Positions 44,636-53,754 of a stretch of 64,000 nucleotides of DNA are shown here, one piece after another. Origin of the DNA: Paraburkholderia aromaticivorans. Lineage in GTDB: Bacteria; Pseudomonadota; Gammaproteobacteria; Burkholderiales; Burkholderiaceae. Where the stretch lies: NCBI RefSeq assembly GCF_002278075.1, contig NZ_CP022990.1, positions 930,001 through 994,000 of the forward strand. The letters are read 5' to 3'. The notes below the pieces were generated by a model that saw only the letters and a program-made list of their open reading frames with translations, ran no database searches and was not told where the DNA came from. The translations under genes were made by a program, and so were the position numbers. Each line of letters starts with the position of its first letter. Position 1 is the stretch's first letter.

Positions 44636-44807
44636 ACGCCTTGCGGGAAGTCCCGTTGGGGACAGCCCAAAAAAACACACGCGCCGCACCATCCGCCGGT
44701 GGATCCACTTACCGGGGTTGGGCAGCGCGTGATTCCTCACACCCGATGCATTGCTCTCCGCGCGCCACGCTAGCGCGCGTGAATGCTCCGGCGTGAAGCG
44801 CGTTGCA

Positions 44808-45086
44808 TTACGACGCGTTGACGGCTTCCTTGAACGCCTTGCCAGCGGTGAACTTCACCGTCTTGGCAGCCGCGATCTGGATCTCCGCGCCCGTGGACGG
44901 ATTGCGGCCCACGCGTGCTGCGCGCGCGCCAGTCGAGAAAGAACCGAAACCGACCAGTTGCACCGTATCGCCACCCACCACGGCCTTGGTCACCGCTTCG
45001 ACGATCGCGTCGATGGTTTGGCCGGTGGCCGCTTTGCTTTCGCCCGTCGCTGCGGCGACTGCATCAATCAGTTCCTGTTTGTTCAT
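44808..45086 (-). CDS. HU family nucleoid DNA-binding protein
   Basis: The 92-residue product is a textbook HU/IHF-fold protein: [32 protein letters not shown], then [47 protein letters not shown]. The RNPSTG arm bears the intercalating proline. It binds and bends DNA as a dimer with little sequence preference. Burkholderia genomes carry several HU-like copies, so whether this is hupA or hupB is left open. It converges with aroG. Confidence 0.95.
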   Translation of the reverse strand: MNKQELIDAVAAATGESKAATGQTIDAIVEAVTKAVVGGDTVQLVGFGSFSTGARAARVGRNPSTGAEIQIAAAKTVKFTAGKAFKEAVNAS

Positions 45087-45246
45087 AGCACATCCCGTAT
45101 GGTAATCATGGAACCGGCGCCACATCTGTCGCGCCGGGACCGACACACTAACGCATAGGCCCGTGTTCGCGCAAACCTTGGGTGTAAGGCTTGTATCACC
45201 CGCCCACAGGGATTTTGACGATTTTTTCCTGCAAAGTGCCATAAGA

Positions 45247-45355
45247 ATCGAGCGCTTAGACGCTTCTCGCGCTCGATATGTGTTCTCGCGCTATCACAAT
45301 CCGTTGCAATTTCAGTGGTTTAGCGCAGCGCAAAGCCTGACCGGCGGGCTTTTTT
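45247..45355 (+). ncRNA. Candidate structured RNA upstream of a secreted-protein gene
   Basis: ATCGAGCGC (45247-45255) pairs perfectly with GCGCTCGAT (45269-45277) around a 13-base loop. About 55 unpaired, moderately A+U-rich bases follow, then an intrinsic terminator. No plus-strand gene ends here, so a short independent RNA or a leader with premature termination for the gene at 45437 is implied. The promoter is not clear: TTGACG at 45215-45220 has only a poor -10 (CATAAG) 19 bases on. Ends are estimates. Confidence 0.4.
45332..45355 (+). terminator. Intrinsic terminator
   Basis: AAAGCC (45332-45337) pairs with GGCTTT (45347-45352), and the T-run covers 45350-45355. It lies 80 bases before the next plus-strand start codon and follows no protein gene on that strand. 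Confidence 0.65.
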
Positions 45356-45436
45356 ACTATGTTATGGTGGATTAGAGAGTTTCATAAATTGTCACGACGC
45401 GGCGCCCACAAATACAAATCCGGGAGGAATAAAAAA

Positions 45437-45820
45437 ATGAAATTTCGCCATATTGCAACATGTGCGCTCCTCGCCGCGACGTCCTGCGCGACCCTCGCAG
45501 CCGACGACACAGCCTGCGCGACCCTGGTCGGCGCGGCCCATTCAGGCCCGCCGCAGAGCTTTCAGGTGCGTGACGGCGAGCCGGTCGACCTCGTGAGCGG
45601 CGCCGCAACCGTCCACGGCAAACTACTGGTTTTCGGAGATAGCGGCGTTTTCCGGGTGTATTGGCAACCCGAAAACAGCCCCGAAAAATACGTGCTGGCA
45701 AATGCCGGCGTCAATGCCGTGCGGCTCATCTCGACCCCGCCGCAAGGCACACCCGCCCAGAACGGCCAACCCGGCACGGCTCGGGAGCCTCAACGCGTGC
45801 TTTCATGTCCGGCGCTCTGA
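45437..45820 (+). CDS. Small secreted protein of unknown function
   Basis: The ATG at 45437 follows GGGAGGAATAAAAAA. The 127-residue product has a signal peptide (MKFRHIATCALLAATSCATLAA) and a mature domain with three or four cysteines (DDTACATLVGAAHSG to VLSCPAL). The VSGAATVHGKLLVFGDSGVFRVYWQPE stretch is beta-rich. No known family is recognised. It may be affected by the terminator just upstream. Confidence 0.65.
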   Translation: MKFRHIATCALLAATSCATLAADDTACATLVGAAHSGPPQSFQVRDGEPVDLVSGAATVHGKLLVFGDSGVFRVYWQPENSPEKYVLANAGVNAVRLISTPPQGTPAQNGQPGTAREPQRVLSCPAL

Positions 45821-46002
45821 CGCGTGAATCCGTCGTTGATCCGTTTCGACACGGCATAAATGACAGATAAGGCAGCGCATCCCGGTCGTACTTACCGCCC
45901 GAGCGCTTTGGCAATCAATCCCGCCCGCGACGCCTCAAGATCCAACCTGTCCTGCCGATATACAAAGCTGCTTGTGCAGCGCAAACGTTTAAAAGGACGG
46001 GA

Positions 46003-47976
46003 ATGGTTCTGATAACCAGATTCAGGGATGCGCTGTCTGTCGCGAAACGCGACCCCGAACTCGTGCGTTCGCAGCTCGATGCATTTGCCCACCAGGTCCC
46101 GCTTCTCTACTTCATCCTGCTGGTCAACACGGCGACGGTCGCCATCACGCATGTAAGCTGCGCGCCCGCGTGGCTGTCGATCTACGTTCCGGTGGCGCTG
46201 TGCGCCCTGTGCGTGGTCCGCTGCATAAGATGGTGGCAATGCCGGCACCGCGTCCTGAGCGACGACGAGGCCATGCCCGAACTGCGCAAGCTGACCTGGC
46301 TTGCCGGCCTCTTCGCCATTGCATTCAGCGGCTGGTCGTTGCTCCTGTTCCCTTACGGCACCGCCTACGAACAGACGCAAGTCGCGTTCTACATGGCGAC
46401 CACGGTAGTCGGCTGCGTGTTCTGCCTGATGCACCTGCGCGCGGCGGCCATGTTGCTGCTGTCCATCGTCATCCTAAGCTTTTCGACCTTTCTGGTTTTC
46501 ACGGGCTATCCGGTGTTCATCGCCATGGCCGTCGACATGACACTGGTCGGCGTCGCGCTCGCGTTCATCATTCAGCTGTATTGCCGGACTTTCGCCGACG
46601 TGGTGCACGCACAGCGCGAGTTGCAGGCGAGCCAGCAGAAAACCCAGCGCCTGAGCGACGATAACTTCCGGCTCGCGAGCATCGACAGTCTGACGGATCT
46701 GCCCAACCGCCGCAGCTTCTTCGCCTCGCTGCGCGCGCTATCCGAACACGCATCCGGCAATGGCGGCGGTTTCAATGTCGGACTGATCGATCTGGACGGC
46801 TTCAAACAGGTCAACGATATCTACGGTCACGCCAGCGGCGATCTCGTGCTTCAGGAAGTCGGCTCGCGGCTGTTGTCGCTTGCCGAGCCCGGTATTTTCT
46901 TCGCCCGCCTCGGCGGCGACGAGTTCGGCGTGCTCGCCCAGCACAAGCTGGCAAACGCCACGCTCGTCGAATTGGGAGAGCGCATTTGCGAAGCGCTCCG
47001 TCAGCCCTACCGGGTTGCCGGCAATGTCGCCGAACTGTCGGGCACGATCGGCTGGGCCGCATTCCCCGAGGCCGGCACGACGGTGACGCAAGTATTCGAA
47101 CGCGCCGACGCGGCGCTCTATGTGGGCAAGGAAAGCCGCCGCGGCACCCCGGTCATTTTTTCGACCGAGCACGAAACGCGGATCCGGCGCTCGAGCCTCG
47201 TGACCCAGGAGCTTCGCCACGCGGACCTCGAGTCGGAATTGTTCCTGGAGTTCCAGCCCATCTACGACGTGCTCACGCAGCGCACCATCGGCATGGAAGC
47301 GCTCGGCCGCTGGCATAACGCACGCCTCGGCGCCGTCAGGCCGGAAGAATTCATCAGGATCGCCGAGCGTACCGAACTGATTCTGCGCATCACGGAAATA
47401 CTGCTGCACAAGGCGCTCGGCGAAGTGGCGCGCTGGCCGTCGGAGCTCTATCTGTCGTTCAACCTGTCGGCAATCGATATCTGCACGTCGGCACGCTCGC
47501 GCCGTCTGATCGATATCGTGATGGCAAGCGGCGTGCCGCCGCATCGCGTGTCGTTCGAAATCACCGAAACCGCGGTGACGCGGGACTTCGAGCAGGCCCG
47601 TTCCTCGCTCACCATGATCAAGAAAGCCGGCTGCCGGGTGTCGCTCGACGATTTCGGCACCGGTTATTCAAGCCTTAGCTACGTGCATCGCCTGCCCTTC
47701 GATACGATCAAGATCGACCGCAGCTTCATGACGGACGTGGATTCCAACAGCGCGTCGAAGAAGATCGTCAAGTCGGTGCTCGACCTGTGCCGGAACCTCG
47801 GCCTCGAATGCGTGGTGGAAGGGCTTGAGACAGCATCGCAAGTCGAGGTCGTCAAGGCGCTCGGCGCCCGCGCGGTGCAAGGCTATCTGTTTAGCCGGCC
47901 CATGCGGGCAAGCGCCGTTGCCGTGTATTTGCAGACCGCGCGCGGGCACGACTACGCCGTGCACATGCTGCCGTAG
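46003..47976 (+). CDS. Membrane diguanylate cyclase/phosphodiesterase (GGDEF-EAL)
   Basis: The 657-residue protein has a hydrophobic N-terminal half (~six membrane spans, residues 30-205) of MASE-like type. GGDEF (~220-390, RLGGDEF with GGDEF at 304-308) and EAL (~395-650) follow. The EAL motif is intact (MEALGRW, EAL at 432-434), as are EITETAV and DDFGTGYSSLSYVHRLPFDTIKIDRSF. Both activities look possible, and which dominates cannot be read from sequence. AAAGGACGGGA precedes the ATG. It is monocistronic. Confidence 0.93.
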   Translation: MVLITRFRDALSVAKRDPELVRSQLDAFAHQVPLLYFILLVNTATVAITHVSCAPAWLSIYVPVALCALCVVRCIRWWQCRHRVLSDDEAMPELRKLTWLAGLFAIAFSGWSLLLFPYGTAYEQTQVAFYMATTVVGCVFCLMHLRAAAMLLLSIVILSFSTFLVFTGYPVFIAMAVDMTLVGVALAFIIQLYCRTFADVVHAQRELQASQQKTQRLSDDNFRLASIDSLTDLPNRRSFFASLRALSEHASGNGGGFNVGLIDLDGFKQVNDIYGHASGDLVLQEVGSRLLSLAEPGIFFARLGGDEFGVLAQHKLANATLVELGERICEALRQPYRVAGNVAELSGTIGWAAFPEAGTTVTQVFERADAALYVGKESRRGTPVIFSTEHETRIRRSSLVTQELRHADLESELFLEFQPIYDVLTQRTIGMEALGRWHNARLGAVRPEEFIRIAERTELILRITEILLHKALGEVARWPSELYLSFNLSAIDICTSARSRRLIDIVMASGVPPHRVSFEITETAVTRDFEQARSSLTMIKKAGCRVSLDDFGTGYSSLSYVHRLPFDTIKIDRSFMTDVDSNSASKKIVKSVLDLCRNLGLECVVEGLETASQVEVVKALGARAVQGYLFSRPMRASAVAVYLQTARGHDYAVHMLP

Positions 47977-48004
47977 GCGGATTCGCGCGTCTCGGCGCCC
48001 TGCC

Positions 48005-48245
48005 CTATTGCCCCCCGCGGTCCGCATTGCCGGCTTCATGCGGCAGAATCATCCGTTCCGGAACGTCAGCCTTTTTTGCCCGCGCGGCAAAGAAGTACAG
48101 CAAGGCGGGCGCGGCCAATCCGACGATCCACGACGGATTCATCGACATTTTCACATTCGCGATGTCGACGCTCATGCCATCCGACTTCACCCGAACCCTT
48201 CACGTTGTAATCCACCACCCGCTTCACCGCCGCCAACACCTTCAT
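48005..48245 (-). pseudogene. Chimeric remnant: start of etfB fused to the end of a permease-like gene
   Basis: From the ATG at 48245 the sequence reads MKVLAAVKRVVDYNVK, the N-terminus of electron transfer flavoprotein beta subunit. One extra G (48196-48198) shifts the frame. In the corrected frame it goes on VRVKSDGMSVDIANVKMSMNP, still EtfB. After ~48134 it changes to SWIVGLAAPALLYFFAARAKK and then ADVPERMILPHEAGN, like the C-terminal helix and tail of an NCS1-type permease, ending at 48005. So two gene ends were joined by a deletion or rearrangement. The permease assignment is from memory and less sure. Confidence 0.6.
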
Positions 48246-48275
48246 TTCCCTCTCTTCTCGCAACCGCTCCATCGA

Positions 48276-49415
48276 TCAGGCCAGCACCATTCGCGCAATC
48301 ACGGTGCGCTGAATCTCCGACGATCCCTCGTAGATCCGCAAAATTCTCGCGTCGCGCACGAACCGCTCGAGCGGCATCTCACGCGTGAACCCATAACCGC
48401 CATGCATCTGCAACGCGGTATCGGTGACGAAGCCGACCGTCTCCGATGCATACAGCTTCGCCATCGACGCGCAATCGGTGAACGGCTCGCCCGCCGCGCG
48501 CCGCACGGCCGCCTGCAAGGTCAGAAGCCAGGCCGCTTCGAGCCGGGTCTTCATGTCGGCGAACATCCATTGCAGACCTTGTTTGCGCGACAGCGGCTCC
48601 CCGCCCACCTGACGCTGTTTTGCCCAATCCACCGCGCTCGCGAGCGCGGCCTCCGCGATGCCCAGACTCGTTGCGGCGACATCGAGCCGGCTGTTGTCGA
48701 GCACCCTCATCGCCGTGCGAAACCCCGTGCCTTCGGCGCCGAGCCGACTCGCGGCCGGCACGAAACAGTCGAATGCGATCTCGTGCGCGGGCGCACCGCG
48801 AATACCCATCAGCTTTTCGGCCGGCGCCACGTCCACGCCCGCGCTGTGCCGGTCCACCACGAACGCGCTGATGCCGCGCGCGCCCGCGTCCGGATCGGTC
48901 TTCGCATAGACGACGATGAAGTCCGCCGCCGCCGCGTTCGAGATGAAATGCTTCACGCCACGAATCCGGTAGCCGTCACCTTCGGGCGTGGCGCGGGTCG
49001 CCATGTCGGCCGGATTCGACCCGGCGCGCGGCTCGGTCAACGCAAACGCGCCGAGCTTCGTGCCCGCGGCGGCTTCGGGCAAATAGCGGTCACGCAAACT
49101 GTCGTCGCCGCCGATCAGAATCGAATCGGTCGCGAGATAGTGCGCGCCGATCATCGACGACGTGGACGCGCACGCCTTCGCGATCTCGACCAGCGACAGG
49201 ATGATCGCCACCGGCGACGCGCCGATACCGCCCCACCGTTCGGGCAGGTTCATGCCCATCACACCTAGGTCGGCGAGTTGCGCGACATAACGCGTGGTCG
49301 AAATTTCATCGCGGTCCACCTCGGCCGCGCGCGGCGCGAGTTCGCTTTGCGCAAAGCGCTCGATCGCTTCGGAGATCTCCAGATCGTTCTGTTGCACACC
49401 CATTCGTTTAAGCAC
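48276..49415 (-). CDS. Acyl-CoA dehydrogenase
   Basis: The 379-residue product has the standard motifs: FALTEPRAGSNPADMATRA (FAD/substrate) and MHGGYGFTREMPLERFVRDARILRIYEGSSEIQRTVIAR, with the catalytic glutamate in YEGSSEIQR. The start is GTG at 49415 behind GAGGAG with ideal spacing; it overlaps the stop of the CoA transferase by eight bases. The usual electron acceptor is ETF, and an etfB fragment lies just downstream. With the CoA transferase it probably activates and dehydrogenates a specific short acid. Confidence 0.9.
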   Translation of the reverse strand: MLKRMGVQQNDLEISEAIERFAQSELAPRAAEVDRDEISTTRYVAQLADLGVMGMNLPERWGGIGASPVAIILSLVEIAKACASTSSMIGAHYLATDSILIGGDDSLRDRYLPEAAAGTKLGAFALTEPRAGSNPADMATRATPEGDGYRIRGVKHFISNAAAADFIVVYAKTDPDAGARGISAFVVDRHSAGVDVAPAEKLMGIRGAPAHEIAFDCFVPAASRLGAEGTGFRTAMRVLDNSRLDVAATSLGIAEAALASAVDWAKQRQVGGEPLSRKQGLQWMFADMKTRLEAAWLLTLQAAVRRAAGEPFTDCASMAKLYASETVGFVTDTALQMHGGYGFTREMPLERFVRDARILRIYEGSSEIQRTVIARMVLA

Positions 49416-50691
49416 GGCCGGTCTCCTCGTTAAGTGCATCGGATTGCGCGAATGGCGCGCTGTCGGCGGCATCGGCGTCTCGGCCGAACACGCCTTGCAT
49501 GCGCAACCCGGCGATGCGTGCTGCGTCGAGGCCGAACGCATGCAGTATTTCAACGGTGTGTTCGCCCAATCGCGGCGCGGCAGTGACACGGTTGCCGGCG
49601 TACGCCGAAAATTTGACGGGTTGTGAAGGCAAACGCAGCTCGGGGCCCGCAAGGCCGTTCGCGCGGGGCACTTCCGTGAGCAAGCCGCGGAAGGCCGCCT
49701 GTTCGCTTTCGAGCGCCTGCTGCACGTTGCGGATCGGCGCGACCGGAATGCCGGCAGCGCCGAGAATCCGGTTCACTTCGGCCACCGAACGTTGCGACGA
49801 CCACGCTTCGACACACGCGCGCAACTCGGCTTCGTGCAGGCAGCGCGACGCATCGTTCGCATAGCGGGGATCGCTCGTCAGTTGCGGCTCGCCGATGGCC
49901 CGAGCAAAGCTATCGAACAGCTTGTTGTTGAGCACGGCGACCACGTAGAAGCCGTCCTCCGCACGAAACGCGCCGAACGGCGCCGACGAAGGATGCCGAT
50001 TGCCCACCCGCCGCGGCGCGATGCCGGTGGCCGCAAAGCGGGCCACCAGCGTTGCGCTCAGGCTCAGGGTCGCGTCGAACATCGACACGTCGACGTGCGT
50101 GCCTTTACCGGTCTTCTCGCGCGATAACAGCGCGGCAAGCACCCCCCACGAGGCGAACAGCCCGCTCACCACATCCGAAACCGACTCTCCGATCAAGGTG
50201 GGCGAACCGCCCACGGAACCGGTGGCGTCCATCAGGCCGCACATGGCCTGCAAAATGATGTCGTAAGCAGGACGATGCGATTCGGGGCCGGTTTGGCCGA
50301 AGCCCGACACGCTCGCATAGACGAGCGCCGGGTTGCGCTCCGCCAGTTGCGCGTAACCGATGCCGAGTTTGTCCGCCACTCCCGGCCGGAAATTCTCGAC
50401 CACCACGTCGGCGCCGGCACACAGCGTCTGCGCCAGTTCGCGGCCCGCGACGGTTTTCAGATCGATCACGATGCTGCGCTTGTTGCGGTTCATCGCGGCG
50501 AACAGGCCACTCTCGCCCTCCGCAAACGGACCCACCGAGCGGTAGTCGTCGCCGCCGGGCGGCTCGACCTTGATGACGTCGGCGCCGAGATCGCTCAGCA
50601 AAGCCGTGCAGAACGGCCCGGCGAGTACACGCGAGAAATCGACAATACGCACGCCGCTGAGCGGCAGATCGGGTAATTCTGGCAACGTCAC
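49408..50691 (-). CDS. CaiB/BaiF family (class III) CoA transferase
   Basis: The start is GTG at 50691 behind CAGGAG; the 427-residue product begins VTLPELPDLPLSGVRIVDFSRVLAGPFCTALLSDLGADVIKVEPPGGDDYR. It carries NKRSIVIDLK and the catalytic aspartate in RPAYDIILQAMCGLMDATG. These enzymes move CoA between acyl-CoA donors and a carboxylic acid. It is coupled to the acyl-CoA dehydrogenase and divergent from a LysR regulator. Confidence 0.9.
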   Translation of the reverse strand: MTLPELPDLPLSGVRIVDFSRVLAGPFCTALLSDLGADVIKVEPPGGDDYRSVGPFAEGESGLFAAMNRNKRSIVIDLKTVAGRELAQTLCAGADVVVENFRPGVADKLGIGYAQLAERNPALVYASVSGFGQTGPESHRPAYDIILQAMCGLMDATGSVGGSPTLIGESVSDVVSGLFASWGVLAALLSREKTGKGTHVDVSMFDATLSLSATLVARFAATGIAPRRVGNRHPSSAPFGAFRAEDGFYVVAVLNNKLFDSFARAIGEPQLTSDPRYANDASRCLHEAELRACVEAWSSQRSVAEVNRILGAAGIPVAPIRNVQQALESEQAAFRGLLTEVPRANGLAGPELRLPSQPVKFSAYAGNRVTAAPRLGEHTVEILHAFGLDAARIAGLRMQGVFGRDADAADSAPFAQSDALNEETGRA

Positions 50692-50756
50692 GGCGAACTC
50701 CTGTTGAAGACGATGCACCGATTCTCGTCGCGCCAACCTATCAAGTAAAATATTGG

Positions 50757-50783
50757 AATAAATTAGCCGCTATAGGATTTATT
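50757..50783. promoter_or_regulatory. Inverted repeat AATAAAT-N13-ATTTATT before the LysR gene
   Basis: The two seven-base arms are perfect complements and end two bases before the LysR ATG. The spacing and A+T content fit a LysR-type activation or repression site in the 93-base gap shared with the CoA transferase operon. It leaves no room for a ribosome binding site before the LysR ATG, so that gene may be read leaderless or be weakly translated. Confidence 0.45.
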
Positions 50784-50784
50784 A

Positions 50785-51732
50785 ATGCGTATCTCACTGC
50801 GGTTGTTGCGTTATTTCGCGGCCGCCGCGCAAACCGGCAGCACGACGGCGGCGGCGCGACAGCTCAACGTCTCGCAGCCGTCGATCTCCGTTGCGATCCG
50901 CGAGCTCGAAGCGCTCTTCGAACAAGCCCTGTTCGCGCGCGATGCCGGGGCGAAGATGACGTTGACGCGCTTCGGTGTGCGCAAGCTAGCGGAAGCGCGG
51001 CAGCTGCTCGCCGCCGCCAACGCGTTCGAACTGGACGACAGTGGCGACGCCGCGTCGGGAGAAGTTCATATCGGCGTGTTCAGCACGCTGGCGCCGGTGT
51101 ATCTGCCGGTGTTGCTGCGCATTGCACGCACACGTTTTCCGCAGCTGACGGTACGCTTCGTGGAAGGCAATCTGGTGGAACTGGAGGAATGGCTGAACAA
51201 CAGCCATATCGAACTGGCGCTGACCTACGACGTAGGCTTACCCGCCGAACTCGAACTCGAGCCGCTCGCATCCTTGCGCCCGTATGGGCTCGTGCCCGCC
51301 GGTTCGAAGCTGGCCAAAGCGCGCGGCGGCATTTCGCTTGCCGAGCTGGCGAGGGAACCGTTGATCCTGATCGATCTGCCGCACAGCCGCGAGTTCCTGA
51401 TGGCGCCGTTCTGGCAATACGGGCTGACGCCGGAAGTCCGTTATCGCGCGACTTCGATCGAACTGGTGCGCAGCATGGTGGCGAACGGGCTGGGGGTGTC
51501 GCTGCTGATCACGCAAAGCCCGGCGGCGGCGGTAAGCAGTGCGGTTGCCGAGCGGCCGATCCGCGAGGACACCGTCCGTCAGCCGCTGGTGATCGCGCGC
51601 TCGAAACGGGCGGCGCGCACGCAAGCCTCGGAGTTGGTTGCGCAATGCATCCGCGACGCGGTGCGCGAGGCGATGGCCGCACGCGCGGGCCACGGCCGAA
51701 AGACACGGCGAGTCGACTCCACGCAGCCCTGA
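50785..51732 (+). CDS. LysR-family transcription regulator
   Basis: The 315-residue protein has the N-terminal winged helix (LRLLRYFAAAAQTGSTTAAARQLNVSQPSISVAIRELEALFEQALFAR) and a periplasmic-binding-protein-type effector domain (GEVHIGVFSTLAPVYLPVLLR onward). The pattern resembles the group with FVEGNLVELEEWLNNSHIELALTYD. It faces the CoA transferase/acyl-CoA dehydrogenase pair and probably controls it. Confidence 0.9.
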   Translation: MRISLRLLRYFAAAAQTGSTTAAARQLNVSQPSISVAIRELEALFEQALFARDAGAKMTLTRFGVRKLAEARQLLAAANAFELDDSGDAASGEVHIGVFSTLAPVYLPVLLRIARTRFPQLTVRFVEGNLVELEEWLNNSHIELALTYDVGLPAELELEPLASLRPYGLVPAGSKLAKARGGISLAELAREPLILIDLPHSREFLMAPFWQYGLTPEVRYRATSIELVRSMVANGLGVSLLITQSPAAAVSSAVAERPIREDTVRQPLVIARSKRAARTQASELVAQCIRDAVREAMAARAGHGRKTRRVDSTQP

Positions 51733-51739
51733 TGGCGGC

Positions 51740-52468
51740 CTAACCCGCAGCGCTAGCGTATTCCAGCTGCGGATACCAATCCGTACCCCGGCCGCCGGGC
51801 GTCATGTCGAGCACCGTCCAGAGCGGCATCACATCGGGCGCGCCGCGTGGATCCTGGCCGGGGTCGGCTGTCGACGGGCCCATCTCCTCCGCCCAGAAGT
51901 GGCGCACCGTGCCGCCTGAGCGGGTGAACACATTGAAGGCGGGATGATCGTCGCCGGCCGGGTCTTCCGCTGCGTAATCGCGATTGAAAGTGTTGCCGCC
52001 CGACGAATACAGCCGCAAATGCCGCCAGCCACGCTCCTTCTTGAACGCAACCAGCTTTTCAATTGGCGAACGGCCAATCACGGCGAACGCGACGCGCTGC
52101 AGCATGTCGGGCATCTCGCCGTCGTACGCGCTCAACAGCGACGTGCACATCGGACACGGCCGCGTGCGCTGCGGGCCGAACATCCAGTTGTAGGTGACAA
52201 GCGTGTCGTGCGCGCCGAACAGCTCCGATAGCGTGACCGGGCCGGCCTCGCCCATGAACAGGTAATCCTCGGGCACGACGCCACCGGGCGGCAGCGCACG
52301 CCGTTGCGCGGCGACCCGCTCGATATGGCGGCGCAATTCGATTTCCTCGGCGAGCAGGTCGTTGCGCGCGCGACGATATTCCGCGCTCTCGCCGGGGAAC
52401 CGGCTCGGCGCCTCGGCCAGCAGCTTCGCCGGCTTCAGCGTCTGGGTGGATGTGCGTGCGTCAGTCAT
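51740..52468 (-). CDS. DUF899 family thioredoxin-like protein
   Basis: The 242-residue product has the DUF899 layout: LAEEIELRRHIERVAAQRRALPPGG, then TLVTYNWMFGPQRTRPCPMCTSLLSAYDG, with a CPMC pair, then VFTRSGGTVRHFWAEEM. Members have a thioredoxin-like fold; the role is unknown. AGGAG precedes the ATG at 52468. It converges with the LysR gene to its left and diverges from the next LysR gene. Confidence 0.88.
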   Translation of the reverse strand: MTDARTSTQTLKPAKLLAEAPSRFPGESAEYRRARNDLLAEEIELRRHIERVAAQRRALPPGGVVPEDYLFMGEAGPVTLSELFGAHDTLVTYNWMFGPQRTRPCPMCTSLLSAYDGEMPDMLQRVAFAVIGRSPIEKLVAFKKERGWRHLRLYSSGGNTFNRDYAAEDPAGDDHPAFNVFTRSGGTVRHFWAEEMGPSTADPGQDPRGAPDVMPLWTVLDMTPGGRGTDWYPQLEYASAAG

Positions 52469-52706
52469 CAGCCATCTCCTCTTACGAAACAAGGATGAAG
52501 AGCGCGAGCGGCCCGCCGTGGCGGCGTGCGCGTTCCGTCCTCCATACAGGCACGACGAACCGCGCGGCGGCAAATCGACAGCATCGGCGAAATTTTTCTG
52601 GCGAGGCTCCCGCATGCACGCGCGGCAAGCGAAACCGCCCGGCAAGGTATCCTTGAGCGCAACAGCACGCGCGCCTCGCCTTGCGCGCCGTCCATGGGGA
52701 TGCAAC

Positions 52707-53645
52707 ATGCCGCTTCGTCTGCCACCGCTGCCGGCGCTTCGCTTTTTCGAAGCGGCCGGCAGACATCAGAGTTTCAAACTCGCCGCCGCGGAACTGAATG
52801 TCACGCCGAGCGCGATCAGCCACGGCATCGTCGGACTGGAACAGGCGCTCGGCGTCGAGCTGTTCGTGCGCGAGCCGCGCGGCATTTCGCTCACGGCAAG
52901 CGGTGCGGATTATTTGTCCTACGTCGCCGAGGCGTTTTCGTTGATCGCCATCGGCACGCAACGTCTGCCGAATCACCGTGCCGACCGGCCGATCGCGCTG
53001 AGTTGCGCGCCGACCTTCGCGTCGCGCTGGCTGCTGCCGCGCCTCGCCGTTTTCCGCGCGCGCTGGCCGAATGTGAACGTGAGCGTCGACACCTCGCATC
53101 GTCAGGTGGGCTTTCCCGTCGACGGTTTCGACTTCGCAATCCGCATGAGCCGCGCGCCGGTTGCCGGCACCGCATGGACGCGCCTGTTCGGCGAACGCTT
53201 CGTGCCGGTGTGCAGCCCCGCCTATCTGGAAACGCTGCGCGACGAGCACGGCAACGCGGATCTGCGCCGCGCGACGCTGATTCACGTCAACGCCGCCAGC
53301 GAAGACTGGCCGGTATGGCTGGACGCGACCGGCACCGAGGGCACGGACACGACCGGCGGCTTGCACGTCGACACGATCCAGCTCGCGTTCGAAGCGGCCG
53401 GCATGGGCCTCGGCGTCGCGCTCGGCAGAAAGCCGCTGGTGGATCGCGATCTCGACAGCGGCATGCTGGTGGAAGCGAGTTCGGCAACCATCGCCTCCAC
53501 CACGGCCTACTGGCTGGTGAGCGCGGAAAACGCGGAGCGCCGGCCGGAGCTTGTCGACTTCAAGCGCTGGCTGGTGAGCGAGGCCGAACCACTGGACACA
53601 CGCGCCGACGCGGCCGACCACGCAGCGGTCCGCGCCGCCACCTGA
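52707..53645 (+). CDS. LysR-family transcription regulator (GcvA-like)
   Basis: The 312-residue protein begins MPLRLPPLPALRFFEAAGRHQSFKLAAAELNVTPSAISHGIVGLEQALGVELFVREPRGISLTASG, the GcvA-subgroup helix-turn-helix. An effector domain follows with APTFASRWLLPRLAVFRARWP. It diverges from the DUF899 gene and precedes an MFS gene on the same strand, either of which may be its target. Confidence 0.9.
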   Translation: MPLRLPPLPALRFFEAAGRHQSFKLAAAELNVTPSAISHGIVGLEQALGVELFVREPRGISLTASGADYLSYVAEAFSLIAIGTQRLPNHRADRPIALSCAPTFASRWLLPRLAVFRARWPNVNVSVDTSHRQVGFPVDGFDFAIRMSRAPVAGTAWTRLFGERFVPVCSPAYLETLRDEHGNADLRRATLIHVNAASEDWPVWLDATGTEGTDTTGGLHVDTIQLAFEAAGMGLGVALGRKPLVDRDLDSGMLVEASSATIASTTAYWLVSAENAERRPELVDFKRWLVSEAEPLDTRADAADHAAVRAAT

Positions 53646-53754
53646 ACCGCGCGCCCCACGCCCACAGGTGAGCCGCGCTCACCTGTCGCCGAAATCTTTT
53701 CTTTTGCCGCTTCTGATGCTCGCTGCGACCATGGTGTCAAAGGAGATCAGAACC

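Larger units (their letters stand above)
45087..45436. other. Intergenic region with a structured, terminated transcript candidate
   Basis: The 350-base gap between divergent genes holds the HU promoter and a plus-strand hairpin/terminator pair listed separately. The open frames in it (for example 45163-45375, plus) have no recognisable product. Confidence 0.5.

Noticed and set aside
48066..48272. 68-codon minus-strand frame taken as an independent gene
   Set aside because: It only reads the start of etfB and then a shifted frame; it is part of the chimeric remnant.
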